DNA from: Myxococcus dinghuensis
GTDB taxonomy: Bacteria; Myxococcota; Myxococcia; Myxococcales; Myxococcaceae
Direction: 5' to 3'
Assembly: GCF_024198235.1 (NCBI RefSeq)
Contig: NZ_JAKCFB010000022.1
Span: 62,001 to 126,000, forward strand
Length of the DNA stretch: 64,000 nucleotides
Part shown: positions 17,937-28,771 of the stretch, in pieces
How the letters are laid out: each line of letters starts with the position of its first letter
Numbering within the stretch: position 1 is the first letter of the stretch
Notes under the pieces: model-generated
Seen by the model: the letters and a program-made list of their open reading frames with translations, nothing else
Database searches by the model: none
What the model was told of the DNA's origin: nothing
Position numbers and translations under genes: made by a program

Positions 17937-18779
17937 TCACTTCGTCAGCTCGTCGAGCATCATCGACCACGCTTCCTGCTCCCAGACGGACAGCGGCAGG
18001 GTCGAGCAGAGATACAGGGCCGCGAGGTCACTCGTCCTGCCCTTGCTCACGAGCGTGCGGACCATGGCCGCCGTCACCGCGTTCTTGAGGCCGAACTCGT
18101 TCATCAGCATCGCCGCATGGTGGTTGGCGAGCAGCTTGCGGGCGCGCGCGAGGAGGTTCCCCCAGAGATAGCGATGCGAGTCGCTCATGATGTTGGGACG
18201 CGACTCACGGCACAGGTCGTTCTTCGACCCCTTGATCGCCACCTTCAAGCTCATCGCATAGGGCTCGTCCCGGAACCACAGCCGCTTGTCCCATTTCACG
18301 TGCACTTCGAACAGCGCTCCCAGCCCCACGATCAGGAACTTCACGTTCAGCCCCGGGAACGCCCCGCTCTGCCAGAAGTCGAAGGGGACCCCCTCGTTGT
18401 AGTCGACGAAGGTGGGCCACCTGTCCCGGTCCTTGATGGCGTTCTCGAGGTCGTCGGTGTTGATTCCCGCCGCGCTGGAGTAGCCGCCGGACGAGGCGCC
18501 TCCGCTCCCGGAGGACGAGGCGCCTCCGCTCCCGGAGGACGACGGGAACATGGAGAAGGAGGACTGCGGTCGGTTCTTCGCCCAGGTACAGCACGGGCGC
18601 GAAGCGGCCCAGCAGCCCGAGCAGACGAAGACGCCGCAGTACTGGCACGGACCTGGACCGTGCGCCATGCAGAGGTAGTACGCGCAGAAGGGACACTGGG
18701 CCGAGGGGTGCACCTGGGCCACGTTCCTGCAGCCGTACGAACCACACCGGACGAATTGGGACTGGACGGGATAGTACAT
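17937..18779 (-). CDS. Cys/His-cluster (zinc-binding) protein of the TerY-P operon
   Basis: From ATG 18779 the product is 280 residues. Residues about 10-70 hold a dense Cys/His array (RCGSYGC, CPFC, YLCMAH, CQYCG, CSGCW, PCC) that looks like paired zinc ribbons or a treble clef. A Ser/Gly linker follows, encoded by a 24-bp tandem duplication, and then an all-new C-terminal domain I do not recognise. No good Shine-Dalgarno is visible and the frame is open to 18971, so the start is uncertain. First place in the kinase/PP2C/vWA operon suggests it is a target or sensor of the module (inference). Confidence 0.6.
   Translation of the reverse strand: MYYPVQSQFVRCGSYGCRNVAQVHPSAQCPFCAYYLCMAHGPGPCQYCGVFVCSGCWAASRPCCTWAKNRPQSSFSMFPSSSGSGGASSSGSGGASSGGYSSAAGINTDDLENAIKDRDRWPTFVDYNEGVPFDFWQSGAFPGLNVKFLIVGLGALFEVHVKWDKRLWFRDEPYAMSLKVAIKGSKNDLCRESRPNIMSDSHRYLWGNLLARARKLLANHHAAMLMNEFGLKNAVTAAMVRTLVSKGRTSDLAALYLCSTLPLSVWEQEAWSMMLDELTK
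18490..18537 (-). repeat. Two tandem 24-bp copies in the Ser/Gly linker
   Basis: GACGAGGCGCCTCCGCTCCC plus GGAG occurs at 18490-18513 and again, identical, at 18514-18537. It encodes a doubled SSGSGGAS linker between the zinc cluster and the C-terminal domain. Such an exact repeat could change copy number by slippage. Confidence 0.85.
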
Positions 18780-19024
18780 GGGGAGGGTGATGGCGCCTCG
18801 AGGCCAGGGACCGCGGTTCCAGGAGCACGCTCCCGGGTGCATCGCGGGGCCATCGAGCAAGCCACATACCAACGGGCCGGCACGCGCCGTTCGAAGAGCG
18901 CGCGGCGCGGGGCCCGAGGCGTTCACGCGGCCCGCGTTCCTCGAGGACGCGCATGCGTCGGAACGGGACACGCCTGGAGCCCTGCCAGGGACACGCTCCA
19001 GCCGTCACGAGCACACCCGACACA

Positions 19025-19060
19025 CCGCCTCGCCCCTGTGAAGGGGATGGAGCGAGGCGG
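19025..19060 (-). terminator. Hairpin downstream of M28 aminopeptidase gene
   Basis: CCGCCTCGC (19025-19033) pairs with GCGAGGCGG (19052-19060). An inner CCCCT/AGGGG stem and GTGA loop leave a five-base bulge. It lies 12 bases past the stop of the minus-strand aminopeptidase gene, before the TerY-P operon. Confidence 0.5.
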
Positions 19061-19072
19061 CGCGGTCGACGA

Positions 19073-20278
19073 CTACGGCGCGGAGCCCTCACCCAGCTCC
19101 GCCACGAACGCGGCGGCGATCTTCGCGAAGTGCAGCGCGTGGTTCGCGGTGCTGCCGGAACGCGCGATGGTGTCGTTCACCGTGTGGATGTACGGGTTGC
19201 CCTCGGGGACGAGGGCCTCGTGGGGGATGGAGGCCGCGAAGCCCTGGTTGTACCAGGAGGCGTGGTCCGAGCACGCGTAGCCGCACGTGCTGTTGGCCTG
19301 CTTGATGCCCACGTAGGTGGTGATGAGGTTGCGCAGGAACGTGTTCTGCGCCGCGTTGGTGTAGTCCGTGACGACGCCCACCTTCACGTCACTCCGCGTC
19401 GAGGGATAGTTGGTCATGTCCAGTTGGAGCACGCCCACCACGTCGACGCCGTTGTTCTTGAAGTACGCGGCGATCTCCTTCGAGCCGCGCAGACCGACCT
19501 CCTCCGCCGCGTAGCCGATGAACTTCACCGTGCGCGCCGGCCGGTAGCCCACCGCCATGGCCGCGCGGATGACCTCCGTGAAGGAGGCGATGCCGGAGGC
19601 GTTGTCGTCCGCGCCCGGCGCGGTGCTGCCGGAAGAGGTGGAGTCCAGGTGCCCGCCCACCACCACCACCTGGTTGGGCAGCGTCGTGCCCTGGATGGTG
19701 AGGATGACGGAGGGCTGGGCCCACGCGGCGTGGTTGAACAGCTCCACGGTGACGTCCGAGCGGCCCGCGCCCAGGCTCGCCCAGTGCGTCCGCAGCCAGT
19801 TGGCGGAGCTCACGCCCGTCGTGGACGTGTAATAGCGCGTGGTGTACGCCGACATCGTGTTGATGGTGCTCCGGATGTTGGACTCCGCCAGCACCGCGAT
19901 GAGCTTGTTGACCGTCGTGGCGCTGTCGAGCGTGTAGCTGGGCACCGTCAGCTCCGCCGCGGCCGGCATGTCCGGGGGCGTCAGCGAGGCCATCGCCTCC
20001 TGGAACGTTTCATAGGTCACGAAGCCCGCGCAGCGGTTGAAGCGGTCGTGCATCACCTGCGCGATGCGCTCCAACTGCGACTCGTACACGGGCAACAACG
20101 TGACGTCGTGCTTCTCCAGATACGGGGTCGGCGCCGCCCAGCCCTCCCGGGCGAAGGCCTCCGACACGGGCTTCACCGCCTCCGAATCGATGGTGATCCA
20201 CAGCGCCGGATCATTGGCGCCGGCGAGGACCGGCGTCGGGCTCAGCAACAGCATGGCAAACGGAATCAGCCGCTTCAT
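19073..20278 (-). CDS. Secreted M28-family leucyl-type aminopeptidase
   Basis: The 401-residue enzyme starts at ATG 20278, with TAGGAGC upstream, and has a signal peptide (RLIPFAMLLLSPTPVLAG). It matches the Vibrio (Aeromonas) bacterial leucyl aminopeptidase type, M28E. Zinc ligands and catalytic residues are visible: His210 (GGHLDS), Asp224 (GADDNASG), Glu259 and Glu260 (AAEEVG), Asp287 (QLDMTN) and His365 (IHTVND). Cys332 and Cys336 flank the site as in the known disulfide. Residues 20-140 form an unshared N-terminal domain, probably a propeptide. Extracellular peptide digestion fits a predatory, proteolytic organism. Confidence 0.9.
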   Translation of the reverse strand: MKRLIPFAMLLLSPTPVLAGANDPALWITIDSEAVKPVSEAFAREGWAAPTPYLEKHDVTLLPVYESQLERIAQVMHDRFNRCAGFVTYETFQEAMASLTPPDMPAAAELTVPSYTLDSATTVNKLIAVLAESNIRSTINTMSAYTTRYYTSTTGVSSANWLRTHWASLGAGRSDVTVELFNHAAWAQPSVILTIQGTTLPNQVVVVGGHLDSTSSGSTAPGADDNASGIASFTEVIRAAMAVGYRPARTVKFIGYAAEEVGLRGSKEIAAYFKNNGVDVVGVLQLDMTNYPSTRSDVKVGVVTDYTNAAQNTFLRNLITTYVGIKQANSTCGYACSDHASWYNQGFAASIPHEALVPEGNPYIHTVNDTIARSGSTANHALHFAKIAAAFVAELGEGSAP

Positions 20279-20530
20279 GGGCATCGCTCCTACGGATGAG
20301 TGTGGTGGTGCGCCGCGGATCTCCCCGGGGCAGCCGCGGCTCCCACGGGGGGTCCCCACGAAGCGCGACACCATCCGCACTCCGTCGGGACGGGGCGGCA
20401 CTTTCCGTTTATTCCATGAATTCCGGCAACTCATCCCACCCCGGAGTCGAGGCCTGGAGTGTTCAGGACCCGACACTCCAGGGAGTGACTGGAGGGCCAT
20501 CTGTCGGCGGCCCTCCGAAGCGGGGCCGGC

Positions 20531-21748
20531 TCACTCCGGGGGGAGCGTGGCCAGGCGGTTGGCCTGGGGGCGGACTCCGCCGGCGTCGTCGCCGTCCGCG
20601 AGGCTCGCCTCGGTGCGCAGCATGGGCAGCCCGTGGGGCTGCTGGCGCAGCCAGGCCATGAGCTTCTCGCGGACGAGGCAGCGCAGGTCGAAGGCCTTGC
20701 CGGAGTCCGCCGCGCTCACCAGGGCGCGCAGCTTCATGGTGCGCTCGGAGAGGTCCGTCACCTGCAGGCCGTGGACCTTGCCGTCCCACAGCCCGTTCGA
20801 CTCCTGCTCCAGGATGCGCCGCAGCTCCGCGCGCGCCGCGGCGACGTCCGTGCGGAAGTCCACGTAGAACTCCGCGGTGCCCAGGATCTCCGGCGACACC
20901 TTGCTCCAGTTCTGGAAGGGCTTCTCCAGGAAGTGGCCCATGGGAATCACCAGGCGGCGCAGGTCCCACACCTTCACCACGACGTACGTGAGGGTGATCT
21001 CCTCCACCCAGCCCCACTCGTTCTCCACGATGACCGTGTCGCCGATGCGGATGGGCTGGGTGATGGACAACTGGATGCCGGCCAGCAACGTGGAGATGGA
21101 CTTCTGCGCCGCCAGGCCGATGAAGAGGCCGGCGATGCCCGCGGAGGCCAGGAGCGACACGCCCACGTTGCGCACCGCCTCGAACTGGAGCAGCAGGAGC
21201 GAGCCGGAGATGAGGACCACCGCCACCTCCGTCACCCGGCGCAGCACCGCCAGTTGCGTGCGCAGCCCCCGCGCGCGGCCCACGTCGCCGCCCTTCTCCT
21301 CGCGCGCCACCGTCTGCTCGACGAAGCGGGCCGCCAGCTTCACGAAGCGAAGGACGAACCACGCCATCGCCGCGATGCCCACCGAGCGCGCCGCGACGTC
21401 CACTCCGTGCTTCGCCACGGGCGGCAGCTTCAACGCCAGCGTCCCCGCCGCCACCAGCACCACGAACAGCAGGTAGCGCAGGGGGCCCCGCGCGGACTCC
21501 GCCAACTGGTCATCCCAGCCCGACTTCGTCAGCGCCGCCGCCCGGTCCGCCAGCCGCAGAACGACCCACTCGACGCCCCTGCCCACCAGCCACGCGCCCA
21601 CCACGACGCCGGCCAGGCCCGCCCACTGCCACAGGTCCAACCCCCACGACGTCCACCATGGCGGCGCGGGCGGCGGCGGCGCCCCTTCCGCGGGCGCCTG
21701 CCCCATCAGCACCGACACCCACCCGGCCAGGGACATTGTCGCGACCAT
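20531..21748 (-). CDS. MscS-family mechanosensitive channel
   Basis: The 405-residue protein has membrane segments at about 43-65, 92-108, 122-142 and 172-190, then the pore helix and beta domain signature GLFIGLAAQKSISTLLAGIQ (207-226) and QPIRIGDTVIVE, characteristic of MscS. A cytoplasmic C-terminal domain follows. Such channels open under membrane tension to release solutes on osmotic downshock. ATG 21748 with GGGGGAGAG upstream is chosen over a longer open frame lacking a ribosome site. It stands alone between the aminopeptidase and aldehyde dehydrogenase genes. Confidence 0.9.
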   Translation of the reverse strand: MVATMSLAGWVSVLMGQAPAEGAPPPPAPPWWTSWGLDLWQWAGLAGVVVGAWLVGRGVEWVVLRLADRAAALTKSGWDDQLAESARGPLRYLLFVVLVAAGTLALKLPPVAKHGVDVAARSVGIAAMAWFVLRFVKLAARFVEQTVAREEKGGDVGRARGLRTQLAVLRRVTEVAVVLISGSLLLLQFEAVRNVGVSLLASAGIAGLFIGLAAQKSISTLLAGIQLSITQPIRIGDTVIVENEWGWVEEITLTYVVVKVWDLRRLVIPMGHFLEKPFQNWSKVSPEILGTAEFYVDFRTDVAAARAELRRILEQESNGLWDGKVHGLQVTDLSERTMKLRALVSAADSGKAFDLRCLVREKLMAWLRQQPHGLPMLRTEASLADGDDAGGVRPQANRLATLPPE

Positions 21749-22052
21749 CTCTCGGGCTCTCCCCCTGGCGGGACGCACACGAACGAGGGCACCCCAGGCG
21801 CATCTCCTCCGCGTGGACGCGCTCCCGCCAGTCAAAAGTTTGAGGTCAAATCTATTAGCGACAACGTGCGGTGCGGTCCAGGACTTCGTGAGGGACCACG
21901 GGCGGCATGGCCCTCGGGCGACCGCCAGGACCCCAGTCGTCGGTCCTGGGCCGACGCCGAGCAAGTGGACAGGCCCGTGACCCGCGCGCGGATGTCGCCT
22001 CCTGGACGTGAGGGGGGCGGCGAGGCGCGCCCCGCCCCACGCCCCCCGAGGC
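21749..22052. other. Intergenic region with hairpins, upstream of MscS gene
   Basis: This 304-bp gap has no gene. It contains a perfect 8-bp hairpin CCAGGACC/GGTCCTGG (21925-21932, 21942-21949) and a GGGGGGCG/CGCCCCCC pair (22012-22019, 22040-22047) just past the aldehyde dehydrogenase stop, both possible terminators for that minus-strand gene. An AT-richer patch near 21830-21870 (TTGACCTCAAACTTTTGACT on the minus strand) is the likely MscS promoter area, but no convincing -10/-35 pair can be fixed. Confidence 0.5.
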
Positions 22053-23490
22053 TCAGGCCTCCGACCACGACGTGCGGCGCAGGACGAGCAGCCGCGTCTC
22101 GGTCATGTCCTCCATGGCGTACCGGACGCCCTCACGTCCCAGCCCCGAGCCCTTCACGCCGCCGTAGGGCATGGTGTCGACGCGGAAGCTCGGCACGTCC
22201 CCGACGACGACCCCTCCCACCTCCAGCTCGTCCCAGGCCCGCATCGCCCGCGCCACGTCCCGGGTGAAGAGGCCGGCCTGGAGGCCGTAGCGGCCGTCGT
22301 TCACCTCGCGCAGGGCCTCGTCGAACGTGTCGACGCGCTGGAGCACCATCACCGGCCCGAACGCCTCCTCCGCGCACAACGGCTCGTCCCGGGGCACGTC
22401 CTCCACCACCGTCGCCTCCAACAGCGCGCCTCGTCGCTGGCCGCCCGTGAGCACGCGGGCGCCCCGCGCCACCGCGCTGGAGATCCAGCCTTCCAGTCGC
22501 TTCGCCGCGGGCTCGTCGATCATCGGCCCGAGCGTGGTGGCCTCGTCGCGCGGGTCCCCGGCCCGCAGCGCGCGGGCCCGGGTGACGAGCCGCTCGCGCA
22601 GCGCCTCGTAGAGGGACGTGTGGATGAGCACGCGCTGCACGGAGATGCAGCTCTGCCCGGACTGGAAGAAGGCGCCCTGGGCCACGCGGTCCGCGATGAC
22701 GTCGAGCGACTCGCCGGGCTCGCGGTCCACCACGCACGCCGCGTTGCCGCCCAGCTCCAGCACCACCTTCTTGCGACCCGCGCGCGCCTTCAGCGCCCAG
22801 CCCACCTTCTCCGAGCCGGTGAAGGACAACAGCTTCAGGCGCTCGTCCTCGATGAAGGGCCCCACGTCCTCCAGCCGCGTGGGCAGCACGGAGAACGCCC
22901 CCTCCGGCAGCGCCGCCTCCGCGAGCACCTCCGCCAGGAGCATGGCGCTCACCGGCGTACGGTCGGACGGCTTGAGCACGAAGGGGCAGCCCGCGGCGAT
23001 GGCGGGCGCCACCTTGTGCGCCACCAGGTTGAGCGGGAAGTTGAACGGGGTGATGAGCGAGACGGGCCCCACCGGGACGCGCTGGGTGAACCCCCGGTAG
23101 CCCTCCGTCCGCGCGGACACCTCCAGGTTCAACACCTCCCCGCCCCCGCGCACCGCCTCGTCGGCGGCGGCCTGGAACGTCTCGATGAGGCGCACCACCT
23201 CCGCGCGGGCGTCCCGCAGGGGCTTGCCCGCCTCGATGCACAGCGCCTGCGCCAGCTCCTCCGAGCGCTCGCGGAAGCGGCGCACGCAGTGCTCCAGCAC
23301 CACCCTGCGCGCGTGCGAGGGCATCCGCCGCATGGGGCCCGCCGCGCGCACGGCCGCCGCGATGGCCTCCTCCACGGCGGCGGCGTCCGCGAGCGCCACG
23401 CGCGTGGCCACCTCGCCCGTGTACTTGTTCGTCACGGGCAGGTCCGCGTTGGGCTGCCGGGGCCGGTTGGCCAGATAGTACGGGTAGCGT

Positions 23491-23501
<11 letters not shown>
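22053..23501 (-). CDS. NAD(P)-dependent aldehyde dehydrogenase
   Basis: The 482-residue aldehyde dehydrogenase superfamily enzyme shows the cofactor-site region (PFNFPLNLVAHKVAPA), the general-base Glu in VLELGGNAA and the nucleophile Cys in FFQSGQSCISVQR near residue 283. It oxidises an aldehyde to an acid. Its ATG at 23501 overlaps the end of the acetolactate-synthase-like gene by 11 bp, so the two are translated together. That pairing suggests it consumes an aldehyde linked to the thiamine enzyme (inference); the exact substrate is not readable. Confidence 0.85.
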
Positions 23502-25137
<1,636 letters not shown>

Positions 25138-25215
25138 CGCGGTCCTTCCTCCGTTCCGCGACAACATCTACGGAGCAGGCTCGATTCGTACATTCGTTTG
25201 TTTCCATGGAGTCGA

Positions 25216-25228
25216 TAGGTCCCATCTA
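25216..25228. promoter_or_regulatory. Candidate LysR box (T-N11-A) in the divergent region
   Basis: Within ATAG-N7-CTAT (25215-25229) the sequence reads T-N11-A, the LysR-type recognition form, 10 bp before the LysR start and about 80 bp before the acetolactate-synthase-like start. The placement would suit autorepression and divergent control. It is a short motif, so this is a weak call. Confidence 0.35.
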
Positions 25229-25238
25229 TGATGACGCC

Positions 25239-26123
25239 ATGGAGCTCCGACACCTGCGCTACTTCACCGCCGTGGCGGACACGCTGCACTTCGGGCGCGC
25301 GGCGCGGCGGGTCCACGTCTCCCAGCCCACGCTGTCGCAGCAGATACGACAGCTGGAGGAGGAGCTGGGCACCCCGCTCTTCGAGCGGGCCCGCGCCGGG
25401 GTGCGCCTGACGCAGGCCGGGGAGCTGTTCCGCACGTATGCCTCGCGAGCCCTGGAGGACGTGGACGCGGGGCGCATGGCCGTGGGCGCGCTGCGCGGGC
25501 TGGCCACCGGCGCGCTGCGCGTGGGCTATCCCCCCAGCATGCGCGGCGTCGTCGTGCCCGCGCTGGCCGCGGTGCTCCGCCGGCACCCGGGGCTCGCGTT
25601 GAGCGCGGAGGAGGCCGTGGTGCGGCGGGTCGAACGACGGCTGGCGGACGGACGGCTGGACGTGGGGCTCGGCTACGCGCCAGCCCGCTCACCGGACCTG
25701 GACACCGAGCCCGTCTTCGACAGCCGGCTGGCGCTGGTCGTGGCGCGTGGCCACGCGTTGGCGAGCGCGGAGTCCGTGGGGGCCCGGCAGCTCTCCAACG
25801 AGCCCTTCGCGCTGCTCTCCTCCGGCCTGCGCGTGCGCGCGCGCGTGGACGCCTGGTTCGCGGCGATGCGGCTGCGCCCCCACATCGCCCTGGAGTCGAA
25901 CGCCGTCGGCACGGTGCTCGCCATCGTCCGCGCCGGGCTGGCCGTCACCATCCTCCCCGAACCCCACCTGTCCGACGCCGAGCGCGTGGTCGTGAAGCGG
26001 CTGTCACCCGCGCCGCGCACCGAGCTGGCCGCCCTCCTCTGGCGCAAGGGCGCCCCCCGCGCGCCCGCCGCGGAGCTGTTCGCCACCGAGGTCCGCACCC
26101 GGGCACGCGACGCGGGCGCCTGA
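25239..26123 (+). CDS. LysR-family transcriptional regulator
   Basis: The 294-residue protein begins MELRHLRYFTAVADTLHFGR, the AlsR/CidR/CynR-type helix-turn-helix start, with SQPTLSQQIRQLEEELGTPL as the recognition region (28-47) and a LysR substrate-binding domain from about residue 90. The ATG at 25239 is chosen because the family starts exactly here. It is divergent from the acetolactate-synthase-like/aldehyde dehydrogenase operon and likely controls it, the effector probably being a small carboxylic acid (inference). Confidence 0.9.
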   Translation: MELRHLRYFTAVADTLHFGRAARRVHVSQPTLSQQIRQLEEELGTPLFERARAGVRLTQAGELFRTYASRALEDVDAGRMAVGALRGLATGALRVGYPPSMRGVVVPALAAVLRRHPGLALSAEEAVVRRVERRLADGRLDVGLGYAPARSPDLDTEPVFDSRLALVVARGHALASAESVGARQLSNEPFALLSSGLRVRARVDAWFAAMRLRPHIALESNAVGTVLAIVRAGLAVTILPEPHLSDAERVVVKRLSPAPRTELAALLWRKGAPRAPAAELFATEVRTRARDAGA

Positions 26124-26132
26124 GCACACATA

Positions 26133-26186
26133 CAACCTGTTGGTTGACGGTCCGCCATCCGCTGCTATCTTCAACGAAATGGTTGA
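26133..26186 (+). promoter_or_regulatory. Promoter with twin CAACC/GGTTG palindromes
   Basis: TTGACG (26144-26149) and TATCTT (26166-26171) with a 16-bp spacer form a sigma70-type promoter for the VOC gene. CAACC-TGTT-GGTTG (26133-26146) overlaps the -35, and TCAAC-GAAATG-GTTGA (26171-26186) overlaps the -10 and start site. Two matching dyads 39 bp apart suggest repression by a dimeric regulator of ArsR-like type; no such gene is adjacent. Confidence 0.55.
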
Positions 26187-26230
26187 GGGTCGTCCGGACG
26201 GGCCGGGCATCCCTCTCCCTGGGAGTGGTG

Positions 26231-26614
26231 ATGCGAATCACGTTGAGCAGCGTCTTCGTGGACGACCAGGCCAAGGCGCGGAAGTTCTACACGGAGGTGC
26301 TCGGCTTCGTGGTGAAGGTGGACATTCCGGCGGGCGGCGCGCGCTGGCTGACGGTCGTCTCCCCGGACGACCCCAATGGCACGCAGTTGGTGCTCGAGCC
26401 CAACGGGCATCCGGCGGCCACGGCCTATCAGAAGGCCCTCTTCGCGGACGGGATTCCCGCCACGTCCTTCACGTCCCTGGACATCCAGGCGGAGTACGAA
26501 CGGCTGTCCGGGCTGGGCGTGGTCTTCCGTCAGAAGCCGACGCAGATGGGGCCCGTCACGGTGGCCACGTTCGAGGACACCTGCGGCAACCTCCTCCAGA
26601 TGCACCAGACCTGA
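26231..26614 (+). CDS. VOC-family (glyoxalase/dioxygenase fold) protein
   Basis: The 127-residue protein has the paired beta-alpha-beta-beta-beta VOC fold: MRITLSSVFVDDQAKARKFY, then YTEVLGF, and a late segment TFEDTCGNLLQM where the last acidic residue before the end is the usual metal or substrate ligand. Members include glyoxalase I, antibiotic-binding proteins and extradiol dioxygenases; this one resembles the small glyoxalase-like proteins of unknown substrate. The ATG at 26231 follows GGGAG and aligns with the family start. It is 24 bp upstream of a PhyH-family gene and may form an operon with it. Confidence 0.8.
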   Translation: MRITLSSVFVDDQAKARKFYTEVLGFVVKVDIPAGGARWLTVVSPDDPNGTQLVLEPNGHPAATAYQKALFADGIPATSFTSLDIQAEYERLSGLGVVFRQKPTQMGPVTVATFEDTCGNLLQMHQT

Positions 26615-26638
26615 CGCACCACGAAGAGAGGCCCCGCC

Positions 26639-27421
26639 ATGGGAGTGCTGAGCGAAGCCGACGTCCAGCGGTTCATCCACGAGGGCTTCGTTCGGTTGGA
26701 CGATGCGTTCCCCCGGGCGCTCGCGCAGGAGGTCCAGCGCTTCTTGTGGCCCCTGACCGGCGCCCGGGCGGACGACCCCGCAACGTGGACCCAGCCGGTG
26801 GTGCGGCTGGGCGAGTACGCCACCGACCCCATCCGCCAGGCCGCGAACACGCCCCGGCTGCACGCGGCGTTCGACGAACTGGTGGGCGCCGGACGCTGGC
26901 AGCGGCGGATGAGCCTGGGCACCTTCCCCGTCCGCTTTCCCAGCCCCCTGCCGCCCGGGGACGACGGCTGGCACGTCGACGCCAGCTTCGAGCCTCCCGG
27001 CGCGGCGACCTTCTTCGACTGGCGCGTCAACGTCGCGTCGCGAGGCCGGGCGCTGCTGATGCTCTTCCTCTTCTCCGACGTGGGCGAGCACGACGCCCCC
27101 ACGCGGCTGCGCGTCGGGTCGCATCGGGACGTCGCGCGAATCCTGGAGCCCCACGGCGACGCGGGGCTGTCGTTCATGGAGCTGGCCACGCGGCTGGCCT
27201 CGACGGAGGGCGCCCCGGAGGCGCTGGCGACGGGCGACGCGGGCACCGTCTATCTCTGTCATCCCTTCGTCGTCCACGCGGCGCAGCCCCACCGAGGACA
27301 GCGCCCCCGCTTCATGGCCCAGCCGCCGCTCTTCCCCTCCGGGGAGTTCCACGTCGAGCGCGCATCGGAGCCTGGCGCCCCGGTGGAACAGGCCATCCGC
27401 CTGGCGCTCGACCGGGGCTGA
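26639..27421 (+). CDS. Phytanoyl-CoA dioxygenase (PhyH)-like Fe/2-oxoglutarate oxygenase
   Basis: The 260-residue protein shows the non-heme iron facial triad of PhyH-like oxygenases: H112-x-D114 in GWHVDASF, a distal His213 in CHPFVVHAAQPH, and a downstream Arg in RPRFMAQ that would bind 2-oxoglutarate. The family hydroxylates diverse small molecules. Its substrate is unknown. It follows the VOC gene and is convergent with the membrane-protein gene at 27441 (19 bp between stops). Confidence 0.7.
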   Translation: MGVLSEADVQRFIHEGFVRLDDAFPRALAQEVQRFLWPLTGARADDPATWTQPVVRLGEYATDPIRQAANTPRLHAAFDELVGAGRWQRRMSLGTFPVRFPSPLPPGDDGWHVDASFEPPGAATFFDWRVNVASRGRALLMLFLFSDVGEHDAPTRLRVGSHRDVARILEPHGDAGLSFMELATRLASTEGAPEALATGDAGTVYLCHPFVVHAAQPHRGQRPRFMAQPPLFPSGEFHVERASEPGAPVEQAIRLALDRG

Positions 27422-27440
27422 CGGGCCACGGGGCCACGCG

Positions 27441-28673
27441 TCACATCGACGAGGACAGGTAGAGGATCCACTTCCCGGGCAGGATGATCTCCCGGTAGAC
27501 GAGCACCGTCATCGCCCACACGAAGAGGATGCGGGCATCGCGGACGAAGGACAGCCGGTCATCCCGGTGGGTCCACGCCGGCAACACCATCCACATCATC
27601 AGCACCAACGCGTGCCAGCCCTGCGTCTGATAGACGCGCGAGCACATCCACGCCATCCAGCCCATCAACACCACATCGAGCCATGCGTGGGCATAGAGCA
27701 GCATGGCGCCAACCAACATGACGAGGAATGCCAGGTGGGTGCCCTCGAAGTTCAGCTCGCGCCGCAGCGGGTTGGTGAGCGGAAATGACGTGAGCCAGGG
27801 CATGGTGAGCCAGAAGGTGTACAGGCTCGAGAAGCCCAGCACGATGATGGCCGCCAGCTCGGCCCCCTGGCGGTCGTCCCAGCGCTGATGCTTCCAGTCC
27901 TTCAGCACCAGGTAGACGGCATACAGCGGCAGGGGCGCGAAGAAGAACGCGCGGAAGTGGATGAAGGCGGCGATGCAATAGCAGACAAGCGCCGCCAGCC
28001 CCCGGCGCTGGCGAAGGAAATGGCCACACAACACGAGCGGCGCCAGCATCGCCCCGTCATACAGGCCATCCAGCGTCCAATGGATGGCTTCGAAATACAG
28101 GAGGAAGGCGCCCAGCGGCCCCATGACGGAGGCCCAGCGCCCCTCGCCCCAGGGCGCACAGCGGATCACCACGAAGAAGCCAACGTGGGTATACAGGAGG
28201 AACAAGAGGATGAGCAGCAGGTTCGACGCCTGGAATGACAGCGGCGTGAACTGGTACAGCAGGGCCACCGGCGCCACGAGCAGCAGCACCCCGGGAGGAT
28301 AGGGGCGCGGCAGGTAGGCCCAGCTCATCGTCAACGGCTTGTCATCCGGCCCACCCGGCATCTCGAAAAAGGTCAGGTCCACCGGAATCCGCGTCAGCGA
28401 GGTGAACTGCTCGACGTGGAGGTCCCGAACCTCTTCCACGGACAGGGGACGCAGGAGCTGGTTGGCCGGCTTCCGCCAGATGCAGCTCCCACACCAGGTG
28501 AACAACCGCGCGGCGCTCAGGTGCGAGGCGTGATCCGAGAACGCACCGCTCAAGCCACCGAACAGCGGTTTGTAACGCACCGTGACCACCCACCCCGACC
28601 ACACGAAGAACGAGAGCGCGACCAGGAGGAAGGCTCGCGTCGTCGGCGCTCGGAAGATGGGGGGCACACGCAT
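27441..28673 (-). CDS. Multi-pass membrane protein, possibly GT-C-like
   Basis: The 410-residue protein has about ten hydrophobic spans across its whole length. The first (FLLVALSFFVWSGWVV) is followed by a large loop containing FSDHASHLSAARLF and a YLPRPYPPGVLL turn. An acidic-loop-after-first-span layout recalls GT-C glycosyltransferases that use lipid-linked sugars, but no decisive motif is seen. The ATG at 28673 has GAAGGGGG upstream. It is divergent from the receptor-like kinase gene, with a 19-bp palindrome between. Confidence 0.55.
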   Translation of the reverse strand: MRVPPIFRAPTTRAFLLVALSFFVWSGWVVTVRYKPLFGGLSGAFSDHASHLSAARLFTWCGSCIWRKPANQLLRPLSVEEVRDLHVEQFTSLTRIPVDLTFFEMPGGPDDKPLTMSWAYLPRPYPPGVLLLVAPVALLYQFTPLSFQASNLLLILLFLLYTHVGFFVVIRCAPWGEGRWASVMGPLGAFLLYFEAIHWTLDGLYDGAMLAPLVLCGHFLRQRRGLAALVCYCIAAFIHFRAFFFAPLPLYAVYLVLKDWKHQRWDDRQGAELAAIIVLGFSSLYTFWLTMPWLTSFPLTNPLRRELNFEGTHLAFLVMLVGAMLLYAHAWLDVVLMGWMAWMCSRVYQTQGWHALVLMMWMVLPAWTHRDDRLSFVRDARILFVWAMTVLVYREIILPGKWILYLSSSM

Positions 28674-28771
28674 GCGGCCCCCTTCTATCTCACCTGGAAT
28701 GTCACGGTGACGCGTTTCGGATACGCACAGTGCGCGGCCCCCACCCCGAGCGCATGCACGCACACCCAGAA

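Noticed and set aside
18780..18971. 64-codon N-terminal extension of the zinc-cluster protein
   Set aside because: The extension is Arg/Ala/Gly-rich without similarity to anything, and the Cys-rich domain begins right after ATG 18779; kept as uncertain because no ribosome site is strong.
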